Source: an uncultured Lachnospiraceae bacterium (GTDB taxonomy: Bacteria; Bacillota; Clostridia; Lachnospirales; Lachnospiraceae). From it: a DNA stretch of 64,000 nt. The position numbers were made by a program, and so were the translations under genes. The notes beneath the pieces are model-generated. The model was not told where the DNA came from. It ran no database searches and saw only the letters and a program-made list of their open reading frames with translations. The stretch is taken from the NCBI GenBank assembly GCA_947367855.1, contig CANBFE010000009.1:1-64000 (forward strand). Direction: 5' to 3'. Shown in pieces: positions 56,379-64,000 of this stretch (the stretch's first letter is position 1; each line of letters begins with the position of its first letter).

Positions 56379-57731
56379 ATGAAACGACATAAACTTACCA
56401 CAACCGGAATTATCATGTTAGGTTTTATCATAGGCGCGCTTCTGGGAACCCTGTGCCTCCTTCTGCCCATAAGTGTCAGGCAGGGGCAGTCCATAGACCC
56501 CATCGACGCCCTGTTTGTAGCCATGTCCAGTATCTGTGTCACAGGGCTCTCTACCGTGAACATCGGCCAGACCTTCTCCGCCTTTGGCCAGGCTGTCCTG
56601 CTGCTTCTGATTCAGTTCGGCGGTCTTGGAATCGTGACCTTTACCACCCTGGTTTTATGCCTCTTCCGCCGCCGGGTCACCCTGTCGGACAGGATGCTGA
56701 TCCAGAGCGCCTACAATCTGGACACCCTCACCGGTCTGGTTCGCATCACCATGCGGGTGCTGAAGGCCACCCTCCTCCTGGAAGGGATCGGCGCTTTGGG
56801 ATATTCCCTTGTATTCATTCCCGAATATGGGATAAAGGGAATCTGGTACAGCATTTTCCATTCCGTATCCGCTTTCTGTAATGCCGGAATTGATCTTCTG
56901 GGAGGAAACAGTCTTTGCGGCTATTCTGACAATATTGTCATAAATGTAACCACCATCTTCCTGATCATTGTAAGCGGCCTTGGTTTTCCCGTGTATTGGG
57001 AGATACTCCGCCTGGGCCGTTCCCACCGCCGCAGGAAAAACGGCTCTTATATCCGGAAAATGAGTCTTCATACCAGGATCGTGCTTCTGACAACACTGTC
57101 GTTAATTTTGATCGGCGTGGGCCTAACCCTGCTGTTTGAATATGACAATCCTGATACCCTGGGCCCCATGGCATGGCCCGGAAAGCTGATGGCAGCCCTG
57201 TTTCAGTCCGTGACCCTCCGCACAGCCGGTTTTGCCACAATCCCCCAGGAATGCTTCCGCTCTTCTTCCTGTCTGGCATACCTGGTACTCATGTTCATCG
57301 GAGGTTCCCCCGCAGGAACTGCAGGCGGCGTCAAAACGGTGACCATTGTTCTGCTGATCGCCTCCATGTTCGCCAATATCAAGGGAAGAACGGATGTCAG
57401 CGTCATGCACCGCAAGATTGCCGACGACATCATAAGGCGCTGCGTGGCCATTGTCACCTTCAGTTTCTCGGTACTGCTCATCCTTACAGTGGCCCTGCTT
57501 GCCGTACAGCAAAGCAATTTCCTGGATACCCTTTACGAGATGACCTCGGCCATTGCCACCGTAGGTCTTTCCAGGGGCCTCACCGGCGCCCTGACTCCCC
57601 TGGGAAAGCTCATCGTAGCCCTTACCATGTATCTGGGCAGAATCGGTCCCATCACACTGGCTCTGGTTTTCAACAGCCGCGGCTCCTCAGACCATGTAAA
57701 CTACCCGGAAAGCAAGGTCATCATCGGCTGA
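56379..57731 (+). CDS. ktrB: TrkH/KtrB-family potassium transporter, membrane subunit
   Basis: 450 residues. Four pore repeats with filter-like segments: SSICVTGLSTVNIG, HSVSAFCNAGID, SVTLRTAGFATIP and SAIATVGLSRGLTG. Eight-plus membrane spans. Takes up K+ (with Na+ or H+) when bound to the cytoplasmic KtrA ring encoded next. Short gap of 48 bases to the partner. Confidence 0.93.
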   Translation: MKRHKLTTTGIIMLGFIIGALLGTLCLLLPISVRQGQSIDPIDALFVAMSSICVTGLSTVNIGQTFSAFGQAVLLLLIQFGGLGIVTFTTLVLCLFRRRVTLSDRMLIQSAYNLDTLTGLVRITMRVLKATLLLEGIGALGYSLVFIPEYGIKGIWYSIFHSVSAFCNAGIDLLGGNSLCGYSDNIVINVTTIFLIIVSGLGFPVYWEILRLGRSHRRRKNGSYIRKMSLHTRIVLLTTLSLILIGVGLTLLFEYDNPDTLGPMAWPGKLMAALFQSVTLRTAGFATIPQECFRSSSCLAYLVLMFIGGSPAGTAGGVKTVTIVLLIASMFANIKGRTDVSVMHRKIADDIIRRCVAIVTFSFSVLLILTVALLAVQQSNFLDTLYEMTSAIATVGLSRGLTGALTPLGKLIVALTMYLGRIGPITLALVFNSRGSSDHVNYPESKVIIG

Positions 57732-57779
57732 GGAAAGCCTTACCTTTTACAAAAATCTGAAACAGTAAGGAGAATCATA

Positions 57780-58457
57780 ATGAAAAAAAGCAGACAGAAA
57801 GAATACATCATCATTGGCCTTGGAAGATTTGGAAACAGTGTGGCGAAACAGCTGGAAGCAAACGGCTGTAAGGTTCTCGCCATTGACCGCAATGAGCAGC
57901 GCATTCGTCAGATCGCGGAGTATGTAACCCTGGCCATGTGTCTGGATGTGGCGGATGAGGAAGCCCTGGAAGAACTGGGGGGAAGAAATTTTGACGGGGC
58001 CGTCATTTCCATCGGCCACAGTCTGGACGCCTCGGTCCTGGCAACCATCTGGGCAAAGGAGCAGGGTATCAAACAGGTCATTGCCAAGGCCTACGATGAG
58101 ACGCAGGGCAAAATACTGGCAAAAATAGGCGCCGACGAGATTGTGTACCCGGAAAAGGAAACCGGCGTGCATCTGGCCAATAACCTGGCCTTCAACAATC
58201 TCATTGACACCATCGAGCTGTCTCCGGAATATTCCATCGCAGAGGTTACCATCCTCACCGACTGGATAGGAAAAAGCCTTATTGAGCTGAAACTGCGTGA
58301 AAAATATGATGTGAACGTCATTGCCATCAGAAGGGGCGGTTCCCTGATCCTAAATCCCACTGCGGACGCCCCCAGTAAGAAAAATGATGTATTTGTACTC
58401 CTGGGCACCAACAACACACTGAAAAAAATAGCAGATGCCGGTTCCTCCAGAAAATGA
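57780..58457 (+). CDS. ktrA: KtrA/TrkA-type RCK regulatory subunit
   Basis: 225 residues. Rossmann RCK_N domain with GLGRFGNSVAKQLEANGCKVLAIDRN (~14-40) for nucleot­ide binding, then an RCK_C domain (~140-222, AEVTILTDWIGKSLIEL ... VFVLLGTNNTLKKI). Gates KtrB in response to ATP/ADP and c-di-AMP in this family. Confidence 0.93.
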   Translation: MKKSRQKEYIIIGLGRFGNSVAKQLEANGCKVLAIDRNEQRIRQIAEYVTLAMCLDVADEEALEELGGRNFDGAVISIGHSLDASVLATIWAKEQGIKQVIAKAYDETQGKILAKIGADEIVYPEKETGVHLANNLAFNNLIDTIELSPEYSIAEVTILTDWIGKSLIELKLREKYDVNVIAIRRGGSLILNPTADAPSKKNDVFVLLGTNNTLKKIADAGSSRK

Positions 58458-58471
58458 CTCCTTCTCCTGCC

Positions 58472-58497
58472 ATGGGATCCTCTTATCGGGATCCCAT
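58472..58497. terminator. Hairpin between convergent genes
   Basis: ATGGGATCC/GGATCCCAT 9-bp stem, loop TCTTATCG; few Ts follow, so possibly a weak bidirectional terminator. Confidence 0.5.
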
Positions 58498-58527
58498 TTG
58501 CGCAGGTTACGGTTGATCCGTTTTGGT

Positions 58528-59013
58528 TCAAATGATCTCAATTCTCTCAAAGTACTTGATCAGTATGTTGGCACAGTTTTCTATCCCGAACTGGGAAGTA
58601 TCCAGTATCATGTGATAATTGTTCACATCCCCCCAGACCTTACCCGTGTTCTTATTATAGTAATCACAGCGGAGTCTGTCGTTTTCCTCCAGCATCTCCT
58701 TTGCATCGTCATAGGACAGGCTTTTCTTGCTCATTACACGGCGAATCCGGTCCTCCTTATCCGCCACCACGTAGATATTAAACACATTTCCCTGCCCCTT
58801 CAAAATCTCCGAAGCGCACCGGCCCAGAATAATGCAGGAACGGGATGCAAGATTGCGAATCAGCTCCGCCTCGTCCGCATAGCTGTCCCCCTCCAGTTCA
58901 TGTTCTATGTAGGCCTTGTCATACACCGGAATCCCCAGCTTCTCAGACAATGTTTCCGCAATCATGCTGGCTCCTGTTCCATACCTTCTGCTCATTGTTA
59001 TCACCAGATTCAT
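58528..59013 (-). CDS. Cytidylate kinase-like protein
   Basis: 161 residues from ATG 59013 (GGGAGGAATGATT). MNLVITMSRRYGTGASMIAETLSEKLGIPVYDK is the P-loop region (RxYGTGA instead of GxxGSGK), then IILGRCASEIL, VVADKEDRIRRVMSKKSL and NNYHMILDTSQFGIENCANIL. Matches the cytidylate kinase-like family (AAK6/Cytidylate_kin2) of Clostridia. Confidence 0.85.
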   Translation of the reverse strand: MNLVITMSRRYGTGASMIAETLSEKLGIPVYDKAYIEHELEGDSYADEAELIRNLASRSCIILGRCASEILKGQGNVFNIYVVADKEDRIRRVMSKKSLSYDDAKEMLEENDRLRCDYYNKNTGKVWGDVNNYHMILDTSQFGIENCANILIKYFERIEII

Positions 59014-59174
59014 AATCATTCCTCCCCACTCCCAGCCTGAATAAGATCTCCTTCCCGGGAATGTCATGTACTGAAAAGCCCTGAATTGAATACGCTCATT
59101 ATATCATATCCCAAACCGGGTTACAAGCCCGCTGCCCCGCCAAGATATTCCAAATTCACATGCGGTTTTCCGGA

Positions 59175-59215
59175 AAAGGAAAACACCCTGAACCGTTATT
59201 CCATGTTCAGGGTGT
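59175..59215 (-). terminator. Terminator of the lipoprotein gene
   Basis: 11-bp stem ACACCCTGAAC/GTTCAGGGTGT and TTTTCCTTTT. Confidence 0.88.
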
Positions 59216-59239
59216 CCGCTTCTCCGCGTATCGCTCTTC

Positions 59240-60166
59240 TTATTCTGCTGCTTTTACAGAAGTGATATGGGGATTGGCATTGTCCTCATACCAGTACAAA
59301 AAGCCTTCCATATCGATCTTATCACCAATCTGCAGATTCTTCACTGCGGCATACACATCCGTGGTATTGTCGCACAGATAGGATTCCACTGTAAATGTAT
59401 ATGTCTGTCCGTCAAGGGATACATTGAAATACAGATCATTTCCGTCCTCTCCGGATCCGTCCCAGTTGTACAGGAACGCCACCTCGTTTCCGTCTGCATC
59501 CTGGCCTGCCGCCTCAACGGTCATACCCTTAAAGGAAACAAAGCGGTTCTGATAGTCCTTCAGCTCATCCTTGCCCAGAGATGCAGTAACATCCTGTGCC
59601 TCAGCGATAAAGGTGTCGCCGTCCTCCACAAACTCAAAGGCTGCATCCATGATTTCCACTTCGCCGGACCACTCGGCCTTGAAGCCTTTCACCCTGATCT
59701 TGGTTCCGGGCGTCATTTTGGCATACTCTTCCTCAGTACAGGGCAGTTCATATACAAAATAAGCTCCGTCCTGGTCCTGGGTGTAGAGGGTAGCCTTGTT
59801 CTCCCACCATGCCTGCTTGGCCTGTACATAAGTCTCCACGACTACTTCCGTATCCAGCGCTGCAGCTGCATACTCTTCATAGCTGATCACAGCCGCCGCA
59901 TCTATCCCGGCTGTCTCACCGCCTTCGGAACCTGCATCGGACGCCTGATCGCCCTCCTGGGAACTCTCTTCAGAGCTCTCGCCTCCTTCTTCCGTGCTTT
60001 CTTCAGAGCTCTCGCTGCTCTCCTGGGAACTCTCCTCGGAAGATACGCTCTCCTCCGTGCTCACGCTTCCGCTTTCATCAGAACCGGCCTTGTCACCGCA
60101 GCCGGCACATGCAGCCACCAAAGCTGCCGTCAAAAACAATGCTGCAAATCTTTTCCTGTTTTTCAT
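59240..60166 (-). CDS. Secreted lipoprotein with Ser/Glu-rich linker
   Basis: 308 residues. Signal peptide and lipobox (LVAACAGCG, Cys ~20 or 23), then a low-complexity Ser/Glu linker at ~30-75 holding it off the cell, then a mature domain of two OB-like repeats (ATLYTQDQDGAYFVYELPCTEEE; FKGMTVEAAGQDADGN ... LYFNVSLDGQTYTFTVE). No enzyme motif. Monocistronic: promoter at 60259, terminator at 59175. Confidence 0.75.
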   Translation of the reverse strand: MKNRKRFAALFLTAALVAACAGCGDKAGSDESGSVSTEESVSSEESSQESSESSEESTEEGGESSEESSQEGDQASDAGSEGGETAGIDAAAVISYEEYAAAALDTEVVVETYVQAKQAWWENKATLYTQDQDGAYFVYELPCTEEEYAKMTPGTKIRVKGFKAEWSGEVEIMDAAFEFVEDGDTFIAEAQDVTASLGKDELKDYQNRFVSFKGMTVEAAGQDADGNEVAFLYNWDGSGEDGNDLYFNVSLDGQTYTFTVESYLCDNTTDVYAAVKNLQIGDKIDMEGFLYWYEDNANPHITSVKAAE

Positions 60167-60258
60167 TTTTATCCTCCTCTATACAATCATCTCTGGCAGA
60201 TGATTTTGTTTCCCGGAAAGCCTTTCCCACAGAAAAACTCTCCTGAAACATTGAGATA

Positions 60259-60286
60259 ATTATACATGATATTTACAGGAAAGCAA
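60259..60286 (-). promoter_or_regulatory. Promoter of the lipoprotein gene
   Basis: TTGCTT (60281-60286), 16-base spacer, TATAAT (60259-60264). Confidence 0.68.
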
Positions 60287-60388
60287 TAGTATTATTGCCC
60301 ATTTGAGTCAGAATTTTTGTCTGATTTTTGCCTTTTTGCCCACTCTTTTCCCGAAAAAAAGGAAGCCGCGGACATGGTTATGTCAATA

Positions 60389-62059
60389 TCACTTATTCCT
60401 CCCAGATTTCAGCCTCTGAAGAATCAAATATATGAAAATCAGCACCCATGCGCCCCCCAGAGAGCACAAAAGAATCACCGATGTCCGGGGAAGTTCCCCC
60501 AGTTCCGCCCTGCCCCCTGCCTGGGTTTCCGCACCTCCGCCAGGCTGGTCCAGACGGTACAGCGCCTTCACGTCGTCAAAGAGTTTTTCCACATAGGCAT
60601 CGTCCACCGTCTGCTTTCTGTTCACGGATTTTACCGTATTTTCTATCAGCTGTCCCGATGCGTCACGCAGGGATGCGGAGCCGTTGAACACAGGCGTGAC
60701 AAAGGTGGAATCCACATTTTCCAACAGCAGTCTGGCAGCCTTTATCTTTACATCATAATGCAGGGCATTGTCCTCGCCGCACCTGGCCAGATAGTCCTGG
60801 TACTCGGCGCTTTCCTGGGCCTTGGAAGTCACAGGCACGTATCCCTCCGTCTCCGCATAGGCGATCTGCACTTCATTGGTGAGAAGATACTGCGCAAACA
60901 GCCAGGAAGCCAGAACCTCCTGGGAATTATCCTTGTTAAAAATGCACACGGATGGTCCCTGGGATATCATCTGCGGATTTGACGGGTCAAACTGGGGAAT
61001 CATCATAACCTCCGTCTCAAACTCCACCAGTTTATCCTCGCTGATATCAAGCAGCGGCGCGTGGGTCCCCATCCATGTGGCTCCCGCCGTTGAATCCACT
61101 GCAAAAATGCACTGGCCCGCATTGAGGAAATTGGCCGGGTAACTGGATATCTTAAAAGTAGAAAAGGCCTTTGTCCCGGCATGTTTCGCAATTTCCATCA
61201 GCAGTTCCTTTGTGGTGTTATGGAAAATCTGTATCTTTCCGGTATCGTCGGAATATTCCGCCCCCAGCTGCCGCAGCATCTGTATCATCATATTGTCCGT
61301 GGATTTATAGATAAAGGGAATCATGACTTTCTGACCGTTTACCACAAAATTATCCTCCTGGTCACGGGCTGTGGCTGCCTCCGCCACCTCCCAGACAAAG
61401 TCCCATGTGAGAGTCTCCGGCAAGGTATATCCCAGGGCTTCCACATAGGTTTTGTTGATATAACAGGCCTCTGTGGAACGCATATACGGAATGGCATAAT
61501 AATGCCCCCCAAAGGAGCACTCCTCCAGAAACCGGGGAATCATCTCCTCCTTTGCAGGTGAATCAAACCGGACCTCGCTCCCTCCCAGTCCGTATTTTTC
61601 ATCCTCAAAAAGCCCTTCCAGAGGAACAACCTGATTGGTCCCGGTCAGGTATGTGGCAATGTGATCAGGATAGGTAATACACACATTTGGCGTGGTATTT
61701 GTTGCAATATTTGTTATTACATCATTGTATATTCTTCCGTAATCCGTGTATAGACGCAGATTCACAGTGATATTGGGATATAGTGCCTCAAAATCACTGA
61801 TTGCCTGTTCATAGATACTGGTCTGGGCCTTATTGGTATCGTTTTTTGCCCAGAAAGTTATTTCGTGCTGTTCTGAAGCATCAAACTCCCGGGGTATCTG
61901 AAATGCAGTGTTTCCCTGGGACCCATGGCATCCGGTGAGCCCAAGCAGACTGCAGGCCAGAAGTCCCGCCTTCAGGACATATCCTGCCCGGTATTTTCTT
62001 CCCGGGCGTCTCTCTTTTCCGGCATTTCCAACCCCCGGAACCAGTCTATTCTCCGCCAT
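60389..62059 (-). CDS. Extracellular sugar-binding lipoprotein of an ABC transporter
   Basis: 556 residues from ATG 62059. Lipobox LLGLTGCHGS, then the family 1 solute-binding fold (ITFWAKNDTNKAQTSIYEQAISDFEALYPNITVNLRLY). Unusually there is a C-terminal transmembrane helix (TSVILLCSLGGAWVLIFIYLIL), so it may be anchored at both ends. First domain binds a sugar or oligosaccharide; specificity unknown. Operon order: permease, permease, binding protein. Confidence 0.87.
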   Translation of the reverse strand: MAENRLVPGVGNAGKERRPGRKYRAGYVLKAGLLACSLLGLTGCHGSQGNTAFQIPREFDASEQHEITFWAKNDTNKAQTSIYEQAISDFEALYPNITVNLRLYTDYGRIYNDVITNIATNTTPNVCITYPDHIATYLTGTNQVVPLEGLFEDEKYGLGGSEVRFDSPAKEEMIPRFLEECSFGGHYYAIPYMRSTEACYINKTYVEALGYTLPETLTWDFVWEVAEAATARDQEDNFVVNGQKVMIPFIYKSTDNMMIQMLRQLGAEYSDDTGKIQIFHNTTKELLMEIAKHAGTKAFSTFKISSYPANFLNAGQCIFAVDSTAGATWMGTHAPLLDISEDKLVEFETEVMMIPQFDPSNPQMISQGPSVCIFNKDNSQEVLASWLFAQYLLTNEVQIAYAETEGYVPVTSKAQESAEYQDYLARCGEDNALHYDVKIKAARLLLENVDSTFVTPVFNGSASLRDASGQLIENTVKSVNRKQTVDDAYVEKLFDDVKALYRLDQPGGGAETQAGGRAELGELPRTSVILLCSLGGAWVLIFIYLILQRLKSGRNK

Positions 62060-62090
62060 ATCTTTCCTCCCGTCTCCCAAATATCGCCTT

Positions 62091-63014
62091 TTATCCCTTG
62101 GTGCCGCCCCTGGATACGCCTTCCATAATCTTCTTCCTGAAGATCAGAAACAGCACCACCAACGGCACGGAAATCACAACCACAGCCGCCATCATTGCCG
62201 GAATATTCTCCCTTCCAAAGCCGTTTTCCCGTATCTCCTGGATGCCGTTGGACACCAGATAATAGTCTGGATCATCCGTGATCAGCCGGGGCCAGACATA
62301 GGAATTCCAACATTCGATAACCTTCAGAATAGTCACCGTAATCAGAGTCGGTTTGGATATGGGAACCATCACTTTTAACAGATATTTCATGTCCGATGTA
62401 CCGTCCACTTTCGCCGCGTAGTACAGGCTGTCAGGTATCTGTTCAAAGTTCTCCTTCAGCAGGTAAATGTAAAATACGGAGGTGACCGACGGCAGAATCA
62501 GTCCCGGAAAAGTATTGCGCATATCAAGGTTTGTAACAGTGACAAAATTGGTGATAATCACCAGTTCATTGGGAATCATCATCAGGGACAAAAACAGCAC
62601 AAACACCACATTTTTTCCCCTGAATTCCAGTCTTGCAAAGGCAAAGGCCGCCAGAGTAATCACAGCCAGCATCACAGCCGTGGTCACTATGGTAAAGATG
62701 GTGGTATTCAGAAGATACCGCCCAAGCGGCACTGCCGTAAAGGCTTCCCTGTAATTCTGTAGCGTGGGTGACAGGGTAAAAAACTTCGGAATATATTCCG
62801 AATTATAGGAACTGTAACTTTTTACGGAAGTAAGTATCATCCAGTAAAAAGGAAACAGAACCACAATCCCCCAGAAGACCAGGAGAATATAGGTTGCCGC
62901 ATTCACGGTCTTCCCACGGATCCTGGCTCTTTTTTCCATGGAGATTCCTCCCTCCATTTTATCATAATCCGGCAGGTTTTCCCTGACCTCCGTTCTTTCG
63001 CTCTGATTCTTCAT
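62091..63014 (-). CDS. Sugar ABC transporter permease (MalG type)
   Basis: 307 residues. Six membrane spans; the EAA loop is YYAAKVDGTSDMKYLLKVMVPISKP (~205-230) for coupling to the ATPase. An internal ATG with GGAGGAATCTCC at codon 26 is an alternative start that would remove a soluble extension. The ATPase subunit is not in the window; such transporters often share MsmK. Confidence 0.9.
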   Translation of the reverse strand: MKNQSERTEVRENLPDYDKMEGGISMEKRARIRGKTVNAATYILLVFWGIVVLFPFYWMILTSVKSYSSYNSEYIPKFFTLSPTLQNYREAFTAVPLGRYLLNTTIFTIVTTAVMLAVITLAAFAFARLEFRGKNVVFVLFLSLMMIPNELVIITNFVTVTNLDMRNTFPGLILPSVTSVFYIYLLKENFEQIPDSLYYAAKVDGTSDMKYLLKVMVPISKPTLITVTILKVIECWNSYVWPRLITDDPDYYLVSNGIQEIRENGFGRENIPAMMAAVVVISVPLVVLFLIFRKKIMEGVSRGGTKG

Positions 63015-63038
63015 AATTCCTCCCCTCTGATCCGCCTC

Positions 63039-63941
63039 CTAATAGTGTATCTTCTTTCTGCTCACCAGCAAATTAATACAGGTAATGGTAAATACGATGG
63101 AAAACAGGATAATCGCTGCCGCCGACGCATAGGAGGGATATCCGCCGCTGTCGCCGTAAAGCATGTCATACACATACCCCACAATGGTGTTCATCTCCGC
63201 AACGTTGAGATTTGTTCCAAACAGGGCCACCGCATCGCTGTAAGCCTTGAACGCTCCGATAAAACCCGTGATCACCAGGTAGAATATCATAGGCGAAATC
63301 ATGGGCAGGGTAATCTTCCTGAAGATTCTGAATTTTGAGGTGCCGTCCACTCTGGCCGCATTGTAGTACTCCTGATTGACAGAGGAAAGGGCGCTGGTAA
63401 GGATCAGTATCTTGAAGGGCATTACCACCCATATGGTATAAAAGCAGAGCACGAACATTTTCGCCCAGTATGGCCCGGCAATAAAATCCACGCTCTCGCC
63501 GCCAAACCAGTTGATGAGAACATTGACAAAACCATCGGAATATGGAGTCTTTTTAAACAGAATCATAAATACCAGCCCCACTGCCAGGGTATTGGTCACA
63601 TAGGGCAGGAAATATACGGTCTGGAGAAAATTCCTCAACGGAGTAATGGAATGCAGTCCCACGGAGATCAGCAGCGCAATTCCTGTGGACAGCGGCACTG
63701 TAATCACCACCAACAGGAAAGTATTTTTCACTGCCTGCAGAAAATAGGGATCATGAAGCACATAAGAATAATTGTAAGATCCCACACCAAAATAGGTCTG
63801 GGATGCGGAATTATATCCTTCCTCAAAGGAATAGATAAACACGTCGATGAGAGGGTACACCATGAATACCCCCAGAAAAAGGATTGCCGGCGCAAGATAC
63901 AGCCAGGCCTTCAAATTACTGTTGTCTCTCTTTTTTCCCAT
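63039..63941 (-). CDS. Sugar ABC transporter permease (MalF type)
   Basis: 300 residues, six membrane spans; EAA loop YYNAARVDGTSKFRIFRKITLPMISP (~192-217). N-terminal KKRDNSNLKAWLYLAPAILFLGVFMVYPLIDVFIYSF typical of MalF-like permeases. GAGGAGGCTGGT site; upstream sequence to the window edge shows no further gene. Confidence 0.9.
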   Translation of the reverse strand: MGKKRDNSNLKAWLYLAPAILFLGVFMVYPLIDVFIYSFEEGYNSASQTYFGVGSYNYSYVLHDPYFLQAVKNTFLLVVITVPLSTGIALLISVGLHSITPLRNFLQTVYFLPYVTNTLAVGLVFMILFKKTPYSDGFVNVLINWFGGESVDFIAGPYWAKMFVLCFYTIWVVMPFKILILTSALSSVNQEYYNAARVDGTSKFRIFRKITLPMISPMIFYLVITGFIGAFKAYSDAVALFGTNLNVAEMNTIVGYVYDMLYGDSGGYPSYASAAAIILFSIVFTITCINLLVSRKKIHY

Positions 63942-64000
63942 ACCAGCCTCCTCACTTATTTCCCGTTAAGCTGATACGTTTTTCTGTCTCAGTATCAAAC

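Noticed and set aside
59267..60259. Long plus-strand open frame (330 codons) opposite the lipoprotein gene
   Set aside because: It is the antisense shadow of a Ser/Glu-rich low-complexity gene and has no ribosome site; the minus-strand gene has lipobox, promoter and terminator.
60302..60388. Terminator after the solute-binding protein gene
   Set aside because: A T-run is present but the CCGCGG-centred stem is too poor to support a call.
1..64000. CRISPR array, rRNA or known riboswitch
   Set aside because: No regularly spaced direct repeats of CRISPR type, no rRNA sequence and no riboswitch core I could recognise on either strand.

Overview
The window is mostly one large temperate siphophage (prophage) genome, about 1 to 52,600, followed by about 11 kb of host chromosome. 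The host looks like a low-to-mid GC Gram-positive gut anaerobe, most likely Lachnospiraceae. The reasons are strong AGGAGG ribosome sites, KtrAB-type potassium uptake, a LytTR regulator, a lipoprotein-type sugar ABC transporter, and phage families (DUF5688, DUF6711, cysteine-rich KTR, Gp15) typical of that group. This is inference from gene content; no rRNA is present.

Layout. The prophage is read almost entirely leftward (minus strand). At the right end are a tyrosine integrase (51,515-52,525, plus) ending beside a tRNA 3'-end fragment (probable att site) and an immunity region (49,191-51,282). The immunity region holds a cI-like repressor, an ImmA-like protein and a divergent Cro-like gene. 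Early genes run from 49.2 to 33.3 kb: small regulators and membrane peptides, Gp157, an SbcC-like ATPase, a Sak4-like ATPase, an ssDNA-binding-like protein, an ERCC4 nuclease, a CHC2 primase domain, a DUF927 helicase, a repeat-rich putative origin (38.4-38.6 kb), a PAPS-reductase-family protein and a cytosine-5 methyltransferase. Packaging and head genes (TerS, TerL, portal, minor capsid) lie at 33.3-25.8 kb. An accessory block at 25.8-19.2 kb carries cysteine-rich or low-complexity putative virion proteins, a Lar-like protein, a KTR protein, a tRNA-Ser and several tRNA-like elements. Scaffold, major capsid, connectors, tail tube, chaperone and Gp15 follow (19.1-12.6 kb). A second accessory block at 12.5-6.3 kb holds a DUF4417 protein, a toxin-like protein, a TM2/membrane coiled-coil operon, an RHH regulator, two Bro-N antirepressors and DUF2513. 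Tape measure, DUF6711 and a tail protein come last. The tail protein is cut at position ~119 by the end of an IS630-family element, so tail-tip, lysis and the far att site lie outside the window or are lost.

Accessory genes have their own transcription units. Seven leftward promoters share an unusual architecture: TTGGTACAA, a fixed 22-base gap from TTGGTA to the -10, and an extended -10. They stand just before accessory genes, the tRNA block and the antirepressors, and several are fused directly to the terminator of the previous cassette. This is the most distinctive regulatory feature I see.

The host flank contains a frameshifted integrase relic, a type I toxin-antitoxin locus (30-aa holin-like toxin with a convergent antisense RNA), a LytTR response regulator co-transcribed with a polytopic membrane protein, KtrB/KtrA-like K+ uptake, a cytidylate-kinase-like protein, a lipoprotein, and a sugar ABC transporter operon that runs to the right edge.
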